Virus record (IMG/VR): IMGVR_UViG_3300000361_000007
Location: 1-30,134 of that record
Length of the DNA: 30,134 bases
Source: a virus
Reading direction: 5' to 3' (one strand)
Positions 7,919 to 16,184 of this stretch are shown piece by piece. A program made the position numbers and the translations under genes. A model generated the notes under the pieces. It worked only from the letters and a program-made list of their open reading frames with translations. It was not told the origin of the DNA and did not search any database. Every line of letters begins with the position of its first letter. Positions within the stretch are counted from its first letter, which is position 1.

Positions 7919-9973
7919 TTATCCCTGTGACATTCTATCGTTGATGTTCATTTCGCCCTCGTGCATACCGGGGAACATATCTTTGAACTGCTGAATCTGC
8001 GTGTTATCCGGGTTTCCGTAGATATTGATGGTGTTACTACCAGCAGACATATTGCCATGCTGTCCTCCGTGTCCTCCGGGTCCGGGTGTCTGGAAGTCAT
8101 CGGGGCTCGAACTCGGTAGGTCTATTTTACCCAGTGCGATTGCACCGCCGACGAGAGCGACCAGACCGATTCCAGTGAGCAATGCCATCTTTGCCGCAGC
8201 AGAAAGCGCAGCGACCCATGCCCACGTTGCCGCGATTGCAGCGGTCATTGACGCCAAGACGGACGTAATGAACGGACCAGCCACGAACGCGGTCAGCATT
8301 GCGAACAGGCCCAGTATTTTCCATACTACCGCACCCACGATTGCTAATGCAATAATCCACGAAACGATAGGTCCAAGAATCTGGTGACTGGCAATGGCAG
8401 TAGCCAATTTTCCAATGAGTTTGATAAGTGGCGACAGGTTTGCGATTGCCTGAGTCCACAGAACCGAGAGCCGGTAGACGAATATTGCCAGCTCCTTGAA
8501 CGCACCAAGACTCGACTTAATTAGCTCGTAGTTTGTTTCCAGTTCGTTGATAAGCCAAGCGAAGAAGCGCAGAAGTGCATCTCCAACGTCAGCACCGAGC
8601 ATCATTACGAGTCTGGAGATAACCGGCTCCATCTCGTTCATTAAATTCAAGAAATCGCGTGTCCAGGCGAGAAGGCCGCCGCCTATTGCTTCGACCGTAG
8701 GCATCCAGACGACCATTCCCTGTAGCGGCTCACTTAGTTCACGCGACAGACTGTGTGGTAGTGTCTTGAACCACTGGTCAACAAACGGTGCGAACGTGCT
8801 CGTGACCGGCTTGAATACCTTATGCAGCTCCCTGCCGAATATGCGTAAACGCACTTCTGCAAGTTTCAGGCTGTCGGCGGCGTTCTCGCCAAATCCGAGT
8901 ATCCCGAGAGATAGGGCACCAATTCCTGCTATTGCTGGACCTAATGCCGCAGCGAACGCACCCATAGCAGCGGTGTACGCCGTGAACATGAACGGCATGA
9001 AGAACGCAGCAAGGTCTTGGGTTAGCTGTCCTCGTGGAATGAGTCTCCACATAACCCATGAGGCCCACCCGCGCTTGGGACCGTGTTGGCCGCCACCTTC
9101 TTTGCCGGGAACGCCGTCGCCACCGTCCGGCAAGAAACTGCGTACTCTATCCAGAATACCGCGACCCCTTCGTTTGCGCCTACGACGGCCACCGAATCGT
9201 TCATCGAGGTCATCAAAGTCGAACCCCGTGACACTGCCTACGGGACCGTCCTTTCCACGGAATCGAGAGTCTGCGTAGAACAGGTCAGAGAGACGGAACT
9301 GGCTTTTGTCCAGTGCTCGGCGCGAACGACGAGCAGAGTCCTGTGCCTTCCCGGTTGTTCCCTTCGCTCTTTCTTTCGGTGTTCCGATACCGTGGAGACG
9401 TTTAGATTGTCTCGTCCGACGACGGACATTCGAGAGAAACTCGTCTTGGGCAGAGAGACGGAACTGGCTTTTGCCCAGTGCTCGGCGCGAACGACGAGCA
9501 GAGTCCTGCGCCTTCTCGGTTGCTCCCTTTGCCCTTTCTTTCGGTGTTCCGATGCCGTGGAGACGCTTAGATTGTCTCGTCCGACGACGGACATTCGAGA
9601 GAAATTCGTCTTGGGCAGAGAACTGTTTCCTGATTTTGTTTCGACGCCTCAGCGCCTCCATCTTAGCGATGGTCTGCGTCAGCTCGTGGTCGTGAGTTCT
9701 GACATAAACGTTCTCGACGCCGCTCAGAGACTTAACGCTGGCCTGTGTTTCCTTGAGCGCGGGCTTGCCGAGGACATTAAGTTTTACATTGACGATATCG
9801 TCAATGGTAGCCAACTCCGCCTTGAGTCGTTCAATTTGACCGCCGTCGTCAATCCTGAACCGGGGCCTAACCTTCTTTTTATCAATCTTGTCGAGCTGAC
9901 CTTCAAGTCTCTTTAGAGTCTTGGAAAACTTATCAACAAGCTTGACAGTGACTTTTACGTTATTCTTGCTCAT
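7919..9973 (-). CDS. Tail tape measure protein
   Basis: 684 residues, the longest gene in the block. The N-terminal part (about 1-235) is highly charged and helical, including a tandem 55-residue duplication (roughly residues 120-230, unit beginning AQDEFLSNVRRR). The middle and C-terminal region has several hydrophobic segments (about 310-360, 510-610) as in tape measures that insert into the host membrane. A Gly/His-rich segment precedes the C-terminus. It starts inside the frameshift extension of the tail chaperone, the classic arrangement. The size predicts a tail of about 100 nm if the usual 1.5 angstrom per residue holds. Confidence 0.93.
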   Translation of the reverse strand: MSKNNVKVTVKLVDKFSKTLKRLEGQLDKIDKKKVRPRFRIDDGGQIERLKAELATIDDIVNVKLNVLGKPALKETQASVKSLSGVENVYVRTHDHELTQTIAKMEALRRRNKIRKQFSAQDEFLSNVRRRTRQSKRLHGIGTPKERAKGATEKAQDSARRSRRALGKSQFRLSAQDEFLSNVRRRTRQSKRLHGIGTPKERAKGTTGKAQDSARRSRRALDKSQFRLSDLFYADSRFRGKDGPVGSVTGFDFDDLDERFGGRRRRKRRGRGILDRVRSFLPDGGDGVPGKEGGGQHGPKRGWASWVMWRLIPRGQLTQDLAAFFMPFMFTAYTAAMGAFAAALGPAIAGIGALSLGILGFGENAADSLKLAEVRLRIFGRELHKVFKPVTSTFAPFVDQWFKTLPHSLSRELSEPLQGMVVWMPTVEAIGGGLLAWTRDFLNLMNEMEPVISRLVMMLGADVGDALLRFFAWLINELETNYELIKSSLGAFKELAIFVYRLSVLWTQAIANLSPLIKLIGKLATAIASHQILGPIVSWIIALAIVGAVVWKILGLFAMLTAFVAGPFITSVLASMTAAIAATWAWVAALSAAAKMALLTGIGLVALVGGAIALGKIDLPSSSPDDFQTPGPGGHGGQHGNMSAGSNTINIYGNPDNTQIQQFKDMFPGMHEGEMNINDRMSQG
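9286..9615. repeat. Tandem 165-bp direct repeat inside the tape measure gene
   Basis: Copy 1 is 9286-9450 and copy 2 is 9451-9615, offset exactly 165 bases and differing at only a few sites (for example a T/C difference in the stretch after GGCTTTTG). 165 is 55 codons, so the frame is kept. Many differences look synonymous or conservative, which suggests a recent in-frame duplication that stays functional. Confidence 0.95.
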
Positions 9974-10220
9974 CTGAACCGACGTTTACGAATGTTGTAG
10001 TGTCGCCCGCGCCCCCGCCGTTGGGACGGGACATACTGTTTACTCTCGGCCCAGGACCACTACCAGACTGTGCCTTCTCAATCTCCTCATGCTGTTTCCT
10101 GAAACCCTCCAACATAACGTATCGTTGAAGTGGTGTCATATCGCCCTGAGTGGGCGCGAGAGGCGTGTTGCCTTCCGTAGCAAGTGAAAAGACTGCGCTG
10201 CCGTTCCCTTCCTCAACGAA
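9960..10220 (-). CDS. Frameshift extension of the tail-assembly chaperone
   Basis: In the +1 frame relative to the chaperone gene, translation stays open from 10220 to a TAA at 9962-9960, giving 85 residues beyond the shifted Phe codon and overlapping the tape measure start. There is no ATG or GTG in this frame until about 10136, so independent initiation would lose a third of the frame. In the overlap the zero-frame reads AAA TTT CGT TGA; Phe-tRNA on TTT can re-pair with TTC one base on, a simple +1 slip site directly before a stop. The extension includes LQRYVMLEGFRKQHEE and ends DEQE. Tail chaperone pairs with programmed frameshifts are common in Caudoviricetes; the +1 direction here is inferred. 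Confidence 0.7.
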   Translation of the reverse strand, partial: FVEEGNGSAVFSLATEGNTPLAPTQGDMTPLQRYVMLEGFRKQHEEIEKAQSGSGPGPRVNSMSRPNGGGAGDTTTFVNVGSDEQE

Positions 10221-10650
10221 ATTTCTCAGCGTCGATTATGTCACCTGAGAGTTCCAGAACCTCGCCTCCTATTTCCAAAGAGAAACCGCCGACCATGTTA
10301 TCGACCATCCACTCGACCTCCTCGTCGGTGTGGCCCATATCCTCGCCAACGATTCCTGCCTTTGCGGCCTCCGCCATCAACTCAACGAACTCTGTGTCAA
10401 ATTCGGAAACGTCGATGAAGTCTGTGTCGCCACTCTCTTTTGCATCCTCGATTGCGTCGATTGCTTCTTCTTCGTCCATGTCGAATTTGTCTTCGAGTCT
10501 GCCCGTCAGAGGAATGAAAATCTTGTCGGGCAGTGGACGGATAATGACCTCGACGGTCTCACCGAACATTTCGAGTTCGATAGTTTCGCGGTAGTTTTTC
10601 CCTCGAACGACCATTTCGTACAACTTGGAATCGGGTGTATCGTTAGACAT
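10213..10650 (-). CDS. Tail-assembly chaperone
   Basis: 145 residues, very acidic, located between tail tube and tape measure, the position of lambda gpG or P2 gpE. The N-terminal half has strands (TIELEMFGETVEVIIRPLP) and the C-terminal half is helical with EAIDAIEDAKES and FVELMAEAAKAG. It would bind the tape measure and tube subunits during tail assembly. The zero-frame ends with AEKFR then TGA; a longer product through frameshift is described separately. Confidence 0.82.
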   Translation of the reverse strand: MSNDTPDSKLYEMVVRGKNYRETIELEMFGETVEVIIRPLPDKIFIPLTGRLEDKFDMDEEEAIDAIEDAKESGDTDFIDVSEFDTEFVELMAEAAKAGIVGEDMGHTDEEVEWMVDNMVGGFSLEIGGEVLELSGDIIDAEKFR

Positions 10651-10703
10651 AATGAATCAAATAATTGTTGTGATAGCGAGACCGGGTAGTTCCGTTCCGT
10701 TGT

Positions 10704-11105
10704 TTAGTTGTTCGGGTTCGTGTCTTCGTCCTTCGACATGGCAATCCACTCGAACTCCGTTTCCACGGTTTCGCCGGATGTTACCTCGTAGCCCTGATTT
10801 GTTACCAGTGCCGAGTCGAACGACGTTGAGCCACCGTCGAGATGTGTGACGGTGATAGAGCTAAGAATTTCGGGGACGCCGTTCTCGTCAAAGAACTTGT
10901 CCTCCAAGTCTTTCTTGTTCCCCTTGATGCTCATATTTCCGGCATAGCTAATCTCCGTGATAGCGTAGCCAGACGGGATGATGTTCCCTGCACCGTAGAT
11001 GGTGTCAATTTCGATTTCCTTGGTAAAGGAGAGCTGTTCAACTGCTACCTGTTCGTTGCCAACATTGACTACAATGTCAGCAGCGGCTTCCTTGCGGTCA
11101 ACCAT
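10704..11105 (-). CDS. Tail tube protein
   Basis: 133 residues, sized for an inner tail tube subunit of a contractile tail. It is strand-rich, with IDTIYGAGNIIPSGYAITEI near the first third, the YAGNMSIKG segment and TVETEFEWIAM near the end, resembling XkdM/gpFII-type tube proteins. It lies directly after the sheath gene and before the tail chaperone, the conserved sheath-tube-chaperone-tape order. An AT-rich stretch precedes its ATG and a strong hairpin separates it from the sheath gene. Confidence 0.85.
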   Translation of the reverse strand: MVDRKEAAADIVVNVGNEQVAVEQLSFTKEIEIDTIYGAGNIIPSGYAITEISYAGNMSIKGNKKDLEDKFFDENGVPEILSSITVTHLDGGSTSFDSALVTNQGYEVTSGETVETEFEWIAMSKDEDTNPNN

Positions 11106-11131
11106 AATAAATTTTATAAATTTCAGTTAGA

Positions 11132-11148
11132 GGCCGGGAACCCCGGCC
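11132..11148 (-). terminator. Strong hairpin between sheath and tube genes
   Basis: GGCCGGG/CCCGGCC forms a perfect 7-bp stem with a 3-nt loop, 36 bases after the sheath stop and about 26 bases before the tube ATG on the minus strand. It could be an attenuator, a terminator or an mRNA processing and stability element that sets the sheath to tube ratio. There is no T-tract directly behind it, so termination is not certain. Confidence 0.4.
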
Positions 11149-11184
11149 AAGTCAGAGAGTCCGTCAGTAAATTTCCGTCCGCGT

Positions 11185-12483
11185 TCAGGCGTCCACTTCG
11201 CCAGCCGTTACCGTGGCAACGATGTTGCGAAGCGGAGCAACCGTCGTAACACCAACGTCAACAGACGCGGTCATTGAATCGACCTCCTGAACGGAGACCG
11301 AGTAAGCCGTGATAGCGTTCAGACTCATCAGGTCTTTCAACTCGGACTTGATGATGTTCTGGAGCGCGTTTCGGGCAGATGCAGTGTGCAACTCTCCGAT
11401 AAAAGCGTCAGAGTTGGCCTGTACGACCAGAGTGACGTAATCCACAACGAGACGCGCAATGCCCTGGCGCATCTGATGTTCGGCAGAGTTATCCTCCTTT
11501 GCCGTCGTCACGTCTTCGATAATCCGAGAACCAGCACGCTCGTTGGATATCGGGATAACGCGCTCGTCCAGCAGGTCAGTCTTCTGCTCCGGGCTGAGTG
11601 TGTGTATCAGACTGTTCTGCGAATTGAGACGCTTCCGCATCGGTGACGCGCTAATACCGAGAGCCGACCGAAGGCCAAGGTACGAACCGATGATACTCTC
11701 ACCATCGCTGTTTCTGGACGGGTAGACGAGCTGGAGACGAGACGTGTCGTAGCTGTTTTCGTAGTCACCAACGGCATCATCGCTGATTTTGGTGTCAACA
11801 CCAGCAACACCGATAGCGAAGTTGTAGTCCATCGCCATCAGCTCGGTCGTCTCGACAAGCTTGTCAATTACGTCCTCATGTTCAGCGAGAACGCCAATGA
11901 AGTCAGCAGCATCCCCGGCACTGTCTGCGGGAACTGCATCGAGTGCGCTTTCGTAGTCCAGGTGCTGGTAATCAACTTCCAAAGAAGTCGCATTGGAATT
12001 GATGTGAAATTTTCCAGTAACGGGATTGATATAGAACTCGCCTGTTTCGGGTACGAAGTTCTCGGGGTCTTCGTATGTGAAAATTGGGTCTCCGAGAACC
12101 GTCGTCGGTTCTGACGGGTCAGACAAAATTACGTGCTCCGGGTCCTCCAGAATCGGAGCAGAATCCAGAGTCCCAACTTCCGTTCCAAATTCCTCACCGC
12201 TTATTTCTGTCTGTTCAACGGCCATCGCATAAACCGGGAACGCGCCCTCTCGGAGAGCGTCAATTATTGCATCCGTAAGGCTCGACTCGTCACCAAAGTA
12301 GTGTCGAGCACGAGAGGGCGTGCGAATCTGATATCCTTCATTCGGCTCCGCGACCGCGTTCTCGTCTTCTGCACCGCCAATAAGTAGAACGTCGCCGGGA
12401 GAACCGAGGCCAACTCCCACAGAACGGGAGCTTTCAACGGTAGTCTGTACGCCGGGTAAAACTGTATTTCCAATCGTAACCAT
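11185..12483 (-). CDS. Tail sheath protein
   Basis: 432 residues. N-terminal LPGVQTTVESSRSVG is the usual opening of sheath proteins, followed by GDVLLIGGAED and a variable acidic insertion (about 100-165). The C-terminal part includes NALQNIIKSELKDLM and a final beta strand (TVAPLRNIVATVTAGEV), the handshake-type end typical of phage sheaths. This gene shows the tail is contractile. Both the N- and C-terminal sheath regions are present, so it looks intact. Confidence 0.95.
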   Translation of the reverse strand: MVTIGNTVLPGVQTTVESSRSVGVGLGSPGDVLLIGGAEDENAVAEPNEGYQIRTPSRARHYFGDESSLTDAIIDALREGAFPVYAMAVEQTEISGEEFGTEVGTLDSAPILEDPEHVILSDPSEPTTVLGDPIFTYEDPENFVPETGEFYINPVTGKFHINSNATSLEVDYQHLDYESALDAVPADSAGDAADFIGVLAEHEDVIDKLVETTELMAMDYNFAIGVAGVDTKISDDAVGDYENSYDTSRLQLVYPSRNSDGESIIGSYLGLRSALGISASPMRKRLNSQNSLIHTLSPEQKTDLLDERVIPISNERAGSRIIEDVTTAKEDNSAEHQMRQGIARLVVDYVTLVVQANSDAFIGELHTASARNALQNIIKSELKDLMSLNAITAYSVSVQEVDSMTASVDVGVTTVAPLRNIVATVTAGEVDA

Positions 12484-12532
12484 GATAGAATCTGCTTGTT
12501 CAGAAAAATGTCGTGTAAATTATACCGAACCG

Positions 12533-13102
12533 CTACTGCTCGTCGGTCGGGACCAAGTACTCAATTTCGTATGGAACTTGCTCAAGGGTGTCCACTTCTG
12601 TGTCGATTATTTCCTTAAGGTATCTGAATGTGACAACTTGGTCAGTTTCCATCCAGTTGGGTTCCTGTGTCGGGTCCGCTCGTGAGATTGCATCTTCAAC
12701 CTGAAATTCAAACGCATCCTCGTGAAACTCGGTGGCATCGTACTCGAACGGCACGAAAATCTCCGAGAGCATATTCGTGATTTCGTCCCGACCTTCCTCA
12801 CCATAACTGCCATCTTCACGTTGCCGAATCGGCTCGTCGTCGTATGTCTTAACCCATAGGTCAAGGCGCATTTCAAAATATGCGTGTAGTACACGACCAA
12901 CGGCGTTCCCGTCGTTATCGTAGACCGAACCTGCGTATGGATTATTGCCGTGAAGGCGATTTAGACGCCGTTGCGACCACGAGATAATGACACACGGAAA
13001 CTCCATGAACTCTCCGCCACCTTCCGTCCGTACAGTAACGTCGTCGGGAAGGCCGTCATTGAGAACCTCAACTGTTCGATGAATTGCTTCTTTTTCGTTC
13101 AT
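12533..13102 (-). CDS. Tail completion / terminator-like protein
   Basis: 189 residues, acidic. An N-terminal helix (EAIHRTVEVLNDGLPDDV) is followed by a strand FPCVIISWSQRR and a second long strand with YFEMRLDLWVKT; this alpha-beta pattern is that of tail terminator or completion proteins that cap the tube and join it to the head. It lies directly upstream of the sheath gene, as expected. Its start overlaps the stop of the upstream small gene by one base (TAATG), suggesting coupled translation. Confidence 0.65.
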   Translation of the reverse strand: MNEKEAIHRTVEVLNDGLPDDVTVRTEGGGEFMEFPCVIISWSQRRLNRLHGNNPYAGSVYDNDGNAVGRVLHAYFEMRLDLWVKTYDDEPIRQREDGSYGEEGRDEITNMLSEIFVPFEYDATEFHEDAFEFQVEDAISRADPTQEPNWMETDQVVTFRYLKEIIDTEVDTLEQVPYEIEYLVPTDEQ

Positions 13103-13287
13103 TAGAATCCGCGCTTTTTTAGGTTCTTTTCTATTTCCTGTTCGGTCGTCTCCACGGCCTGCGACTGCATGACCAGAAAAGCATCGTTCATGTAGCCGAT
13201 GCCACGGAGACCGTCACGCTTTATTTTGCGCTGGAGATAGAACGCTCTGTCAACTACGGGCTTTGGATACGCACCAAGATTCGACAT
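13102..13287 (-). CDS. Small basic neck-region protein
   Basis: 61 residues, unusually basic for this genome (FYLQRKIKRDGLRG, ending EKNLKKRGF), mostly helical. No family recognised. It lies in the connector-to-tail cluster, 3 bases after the preceding gene and overlapping the tail completion gene by one base, so it is probably a minor neck or assembly component. The gap-free packing on both sides is the main reason to accept it as a real gene. Confidence 0.6.
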   Translation of the reverse strand: MSNLGAYPKPVVDRAFYLQRKIKRDGLRGIGYMNDAFLVMQSQAVETTEQEIEKNLKKRGF

Positions 13288-13290
13288 ACC

Positions 13291-13524
13291 TTACTCCTCG
13301 GCAGGGCCGTCCGGCGTCCACGACCAAGCATAATAGATTTCCGGCTGTCCCTCTCTCATTCCCTCCGCGAACTCCTTCGTGTAGAATCCGAGACGTTCGT
13401 CGTAGGGGTCCGGCCCCGCCTGAAACATATTGTTATCTTCCAACGGCTCGTCCAATTCATCCCAGTCGGGTTCGTTCTCTGGAACGGTCAGTTCCTCCCA
13501 CGTCGGCTCGTTGTCGGATGTCAT
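13291..13524 (-). CDS. Small acidic neck-region protein
   Basis: 77 residues, very acidic with a Pro/Glu/Asp/Trp-rich first half (repeated WEEL / WDEL) and a C-terminal segment with IYYAWSWTPDG. No family recognised. The start overlaps the upstream stop as ATGA and the stop is 3 bases from the next start. Position suggests a minor virion or assembly protein. Confidence 0.6.
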   Translation of the reverse strand: MTSDNEPTWEELTVPENEPDWDELDEPLEDNNMFQAGPDPYDERLGFYTKEFAEGMREGQPEIYYAWSWTPDGPAEE

Positions 13525-14921
13525 GCGATAATGTTATTGAACATCTGTCGTGCTTCGTCTCTCGTAAGTCCCTTTTCCTCATAAAGAAATCGGGAAACGT
13601 ATTCGTCGCGTAGATTAATCACACGCTGTTGACCTGCGGGACTTGTTACCTGTTGGTCGTATTTGCTAATTTGCTTGACGAGCTTAGTAAATGAGTGGAT
13701 TTCGGGGTCTGTAAACCCGCTAAAATCGCCCTGCTCAAACTCGTCTTGGAAGTCTGTGTACGGGCGCAGTTGTTTCACCTTCCCGTCGGGTCCCATCTCG
13801 TGATATGTGAGAAAGACATTGTCCGGCGAGAACGACGCGCCGTCTCCCCCGATAAGATGTAGTTCCATCTCACCTCTGTCTCCTGGGTGTGGGAAAACCC
13901 AGTCGGGAGCCATCGTTATGTCATCGTCAATCGAGACATTCCGTTCTGCAATGAGACCACGGTCGAATATCTTTGCCACCTCCATCTCGGTGGTGTAATT
14001 ATTAATTGCGCTCGCGTCGAATGTCCACCTATCCGCTGATGGATTGTCGAACATCTCAGCGGCTACTGGTCCGGTCTCTCTTGTAAGACCTCGAATAACG
14101 TCCATTCTGCCATCTTCGTCCCCCACCTGCTCGTGCAAGTGTATCTTCGAGAGCTCACTCCAAGCCCGGAATGCGTCAGCGTATTCGGCCTCTATATCTC
14201 CTACATAGGGTCCCCGAGATGTTCCCTCGATTCCGAATATCTCTTTTGTCGCTGCGGCGTATTTCTCTACCCGCTCGTTTCCGGGTTTGCTGCTAAGCTT
14301 CCACCGAGCGATTGATTTAGATACCTCGTCAACTTGGGCTGCATCCAATTCCGGGTGCTGACTGAGCGCGTCTCTAAGTTCACCAGCGCTCTGGACAGTC
14401 AGGAGGTCTCGGTCTATCTCTATGTCAACATCCGACCAAACCTCGTCAGATATTTGCTCGTAGTTTAGACGACCGGGAACGTTCTGGAGCCTCTGTTTAT
14501 TCGAGAACCGCTTCGACCTCGTAGTAGAATCTTTGCTTGAACTACCAGATGGTCCACCGTCGCCGTCTCCAGTGTCAGCGGAGCCCGGATTCCATTTCGA
14601 GATTACCCACGGAATCAGCGCCTCTACAGGGGGACCACGAGCGCCGTACACAGCTCCTTCTTCAACAGCACCGGCATGGGTAGCAAAGTTCCAAAGGACT
14701 GCTCTGCGCCCCTTCCCGATGCCCTCGTTCTGTCTGTCGAACGAGTTCATTAGCTCTCGACGCCAAACCCGACCACGCTTCTGAATCGTGTTCTTCGCGG
14801 TTTTCTCCCCTGCGTCGAGAAGGCGGTCTCCCGCATCCCGCATCCCGCCCTTTATCGAGCGACGAATACGGTCGGGGATATCGTCATCGTCAACACTAAC
14901 GGAGAATTTGAGTTTCGACAT
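13521..14921 (-). CDS. gp10-like neck protein fused to an ADP-ribosyltransferase-like domain
   Basis: 466 residues in two parts. Residues 1-110 resemble HK97-gp10-like neck proteins, with a helix of Arg and Lys, the AVEEGAVYGARGPPVEALIPW segment and a size near 110. A Gly/Ser/Asp linker (112-135) follows. Residues about 150-466 show the order expected of R-S-E ADP-ribosyltransferases: Arg in VIRGLT (R277), a Ser/Thr region with FDASAINNYTT then EVAKIF (301-319), and E-x-E in RGEMELHLIGG (E351, E353). Such enzymes move ADP-ribose from NAD to a target. In some viruses they are packaged and enter with the DNA. The C-terminal domain is a motif-based call; the neck part is supported by position. 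Confidence 0.7.
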   Translation of the reverse strand: MSKLKFSVSVDDDDIPDRIRRSIKGGMRDAGDRLLDAGEKTAKNTIQKRGRVWRRELMNSFDRQNEGIGKGRRAVLWNFATHAGAVEEGAVYGARGPPVEALIPWVISKWNPGSADTGDGDGGPSGSSSKDSTTRSKRFSNKQRLQNVPGRLNYEQISDEVWSDVDIEIDRDLLTVQSAGELRDALSQHPELDAAQVDEVSKSIARWKLSSKPGNERVEKYAAATKEIFGIEGTSRGPYVGDIEAEYADAFRAWSELSKIHLHEQVGDEDGRMDVIRGLTRETGPVAAEMFDNPSADRWTFDASAINNYTTEMEVAKIFDRGLIAERNVSIDDDITMAPDWVFPHPGDRGEMELHLIGGDGASFSPDNVFLTYHEMGPDGKVKQLRPYTDFQDEFEQGDFSGFTDPEIHSFTKLVKQISKYDQQVTSPAGQQRVINLRDEYVSRFLYEEKGLTRDEARQMFNNIIA

Positions 14922-14942
14922 GACAGGAGAAAGAAAGCCGGA

Positions 14943-15389
14943 TTACTGCTCGATGAAGCGCTGCAAGTTGCCTTCGATGTGAGTCTCGAACGGAGCGATT
15001 GTCTCCAGCTCCCACAACTGCTTTTCCGGGTTTGGATTCATCGGATATCGGGGAAGCGGATACTCGATTACGTCTTTCTCCTCCACCACCGCATCACTCG
15101 GGAAATAGATAATCGGTTCCCAGTAAACGTGTTCACCGAATCTCTCCTCGACACGGTCTATGCTGGAACCGCCGGGCGAGGTTCCCGTCGAATCAACGAC
15201 AGCCAACTGGTCGTCCGTGACCAGAAATTTTGACTCTATATCCTTTCCGTACCCGTCTTTTCCGCCAATTTCAACCTCACGCCAGACTTTGACGGGAACG
15301 CCCAGGCGCTGAAACATTAACTTGATTGTCTTGCGCCGGGCTGCGAGTATTCGTGACTGAGGCTGTTGGAGGTCGTGTTCTTCGGACAT
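14943..15389 (-). CDS. Neck / head-tail joining protein
   Basis: 148 residues, unassigned family. The N-terminal helix (SRILAARRKTIKLMFQRLG) is followed by strands (VKVWREVEIGG, KFLVTDDQLAVVDS) and a C-terminal part with YWEPIIYFPSDAVV and PFETHIEGNLQRF. The alternation and the location between two connector genes and the gp10-like gene fit a head-completion or stopper protein. The start overlaps the preceding gene by one base. Confidence 0.6.
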   Translation of the reverse strand: MSEEHDLQQPQSRILAARRKTIKLMFQRLGVPVKVWREVEIGGKDGYGKDIESKFLVTDDQLAVVDSTGTSPGGSSIDRVEERFGEHVYWEPIIYFPSDAVVEEKDVIEYPLPRYPMNPNPEKQLWELETIAPFETHIEGNLQRFIEQ

Positions 15390-15781
15390 TATCGGCTGTA
15401 CTCTCTGTTTTCCCTGTTGACAGTCGTAATGCCACCAGTGGCTGTGTCTGAGCGTAGAATGTTCAGATACTGGTCAAGACGGCGATACCACACCCGTGTA
15501 ATATCACGACGAGGGAACTGTTCCATCTTGATGGAGCCAATTTTCATGTCTACACCCTCCATTTCTCCCATGTGGATTTTGCTAAAGAGTGCCGTTGACC
15601 AGAAGGCAGCACGTTCAGCGGCAGGGTGGTCGAAATCTTCGGGATTTTCGCCTATAACGCCCTGAATGTCACTGACTGCGGCCTGATACAGAGTCTCCAT
15701 ATCTGAATCAGAGATTATATCGTTCGAGTATCCAGTTATTGTCCGAACTTCTTCAATTACTTCTATTTTATTAAACGGCAT
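15389..15781 (-). CDS. Head-tail connector (adaptor-like) protein
   Basis: 130 residues, mainly helical, with DMETLYQAAVSDIQGVIG near 28-45 and HPAAERAAFWSTALFSKIH near 51-70, a pattern seen in gp6/gp15-type connectors that bind beneath the portal. It lies two genes after the major capsid gene, where connectors are found in this gene order. Assigned from structure-like pattern and synteny, without a diagnostic motif. Confidence 0.65.
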   Translation of the reverse strand: MPFNKIEVIEEVRTITGYSNDIISDSDMETLYQAAVSDIQGVIGENPEDFDHPAAERAAFWSTALFSKIHMGEMEGVDMKIGSIKMEQFPRRDITRVWYRRLDQYLNILRSDTATGGITTVNRENREYSR

Positions 15782-15782
15782 A

Positions 15783-16172
15783 TCATACCTCCTGAATAGC
15801 GCTGATTAGTTTGTCGCGCCAGAAGTTCATCTGAGAATCCTCAAAATCCGTCCGGCGAATCATCGAAGGCAGCATTGGAACTGGAACGTGGTCCGGCGGG
15901 CCTCCCGGTGGCCCGGTTCCCTCACCGCCGGATGCGCGAGCCTTCTCAGAGATACGCAAGAATAGATAGTTTTCCAGCGCCGCCTTGCCCGCCTCCTCTC
16001 CGAAATTCAGAGATTCGCCATTATTCAGCCGCTCTCGAACTTCCTCCGAGATAAGCACCTTCGCACTTTCAAGCTCATCTTCTATGTCACTACGCGGGAC
16101 AGCGGCTTCGTCCGTCGCTCCTGTCTCGCTGCGAACTTTTGCGATTATTTTGCGGTCAAAAGACGACGCCAT
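15783..16172 (-). CDS. Head-tail connector / adaptor protein
   Basis: 129 residues. Helical with a first helix KIIAKVRSETGA, an acidic helix DIEDELESAKVLISEEVRE and GKAALENYLFLRISEKA, followed by a Gly/Pro-rich linker (about 81-95) and a C-terminal helix with NFWRDKLISAI. It is immediately downstream of the capsid gene and one base from the next connector gene. The best reading is a portal adaptor or minor capsid connector. Confidence 0.6.
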   Translation of the reverse strand: MASSFDRKIIAKVRSETGATDEAAVPRSDIEDELESAKVLISEEVRERLNNGESLNFGEEAGKAALENYLFLRISEKARASGGEGTGPPGGPPDHVPVPMLPSMIRRTDFEDSQMNFWRDKLISAIQEV

Positions 16173-16184
16173 GATTTATTAGAT

